In this document: positions 63,922 through 64,000 of the stretch, one piece after another
Layout of the letters: every line of letters starts with the position of its first letter
Position numbering within the stretch: position 1 is the stretch's first letter
Assembly: GCF_900009265.2 (NCBI RefSeq)
Contig: NZ_LR735026.1
Location: forward strand, 109,925 to 173,924
Reading direction: 5' to 3'
Origin: Planktothrix paucivesiculata PCC 9631
GTDB lineage: Bacteria; Cyanobacteriota; Cyanobacteriia; Cyanobacteriales; Microcoleaceae
DNA length: 64,000 bases
Notes under the pieces: model-generated
Databases searched by the model: none
What the model was told of the DNA's origin: nothing
What the model saw: only the letters and a program-made list of their open reading frames with translations
Position numbers and translations under genes: made by a program

Positions 63922-64000
63922 ATGACTGAAGCAGAAACCCCTAAGCCTAACTTACTAAAACTCGCTAAACAAGGAAATCCGAAAGCGATCGCTATTTTAC
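63922..64000 (+). CDS. Start of a further gene, cut by window end
   Basis: An open frame from the ATG at 63922 runs to the end. The first 26 residues include LLKLAKQGNPKAIAIL, a segment that starts many cyanobacterial multidomain proteins of unknown function (an AKQGxPxAIxxL pattern). It is divergent from the fructosamine-kinase gene. Too little is present to name it. Confidence 0.6.
   Translation, partial: MTEAETPKPNLLKLAKQGNPKAIAIL

Overview
The window looks like chromosomal DNA of a filamentous, non-heterocystous cyanobacterium of the Planktothrix/Oscillatoria type. The evidence is the frequent HIP1 octamer GCGATCGC, a moderately AT-rich composition, cyanobacterium-specific families (a Ycf46-like AAA ATPase, a NblS-like kinase, KGK, DUF3134, DUF4327 and DUF928 proteins, a PAP/fibrillin protein, FraC/FraD/FraE-like proteins) and many short palindromic and heptameric interspersed repeats. 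The genus is an inference. I saw no tRNA, rRNA or CRISPR array.

Layout. 1-3.2 kb: AAA ATPase, an SH3-domain membrane protein and an APH-like phosphotransferase. 3.3-15.6 kb, nearly all minus strand: a giant PAS-rich adenylate cyclase, an AMIN/amidase_3 cell-wall amidase, an MscS channel, a NblS-like histidine kinase and purD. A possible 32-codon gene with a good ribosome binding site lies at 9927-10025. 15.8-18.3 kb: small conserved or unknown proteins and a four-hairpin structured repeat. 18.5-25.2 kb: FHA-Ser/Thr kinase, zinc-ribbon/PP2C phosphatase, RecJ and a PD-(D/E)XK nuclease. 25.2-32.4 kb: a glycoside-hydrolase-like protein and a tandemly duplicated two-gene cassette (169-aa anchored protein plus an HTTM-DCC fusion) behind a type II NAD(P)H dehydrogenase-like gene. 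32.8-36.6 kb: glycosyltransferase, mraY, DUF3134, PAP/fibrillin and a Uma2 nuclease. 36.7-39.1 kb: a complete-looking group II intron with an RT-maturase-HNH protein, placed between uma2 and purB. 39.3-51.7 kb: purB, a VanX-like dipeptidase, then an accessory signalling neighbourhood (CHAT-TPR protease, FecR protein, TPR-methyltransferase, RTX-CAP protein, DUF928, CHASE2-cyclase). 51.8-64 kb: CocE-like hydrolase, chemotaxis-type receptor, larE, a fraC-fraD-fraE-like operon, an orphan osmoprotectant-binding lipoprotein next to a TnpB-only IS605-type element, a REC-GGDEF-EAL protein, a fructosamine-kinase family protein and the start of one more gene.

How genes work together. Signal transduction dominates: two class III cyclases, one c-di-GMP-type protein, NblS-like and FHA kinases, a PP2C phosphatase and a chemotaxis-like receptor. 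Cell envelope functions (amidase, mraY, VanX-like peptidase, MscS, septal Fra proteins) fit a filamentous life style. Most interesting to me are the duplicated HTTM-DCC cassette next to a quinone-reductase-like gene (a possible vitamin-K-cycle-like redox module), the fraCDE operon with a short FraD, the four exact-length PAS repeats, the multi-hairpin repeat at 16.4 kb, and the tnpB reading frame that runs through the element end into flanking DNA. All functions are read from motifs; nothing was searched against databases.
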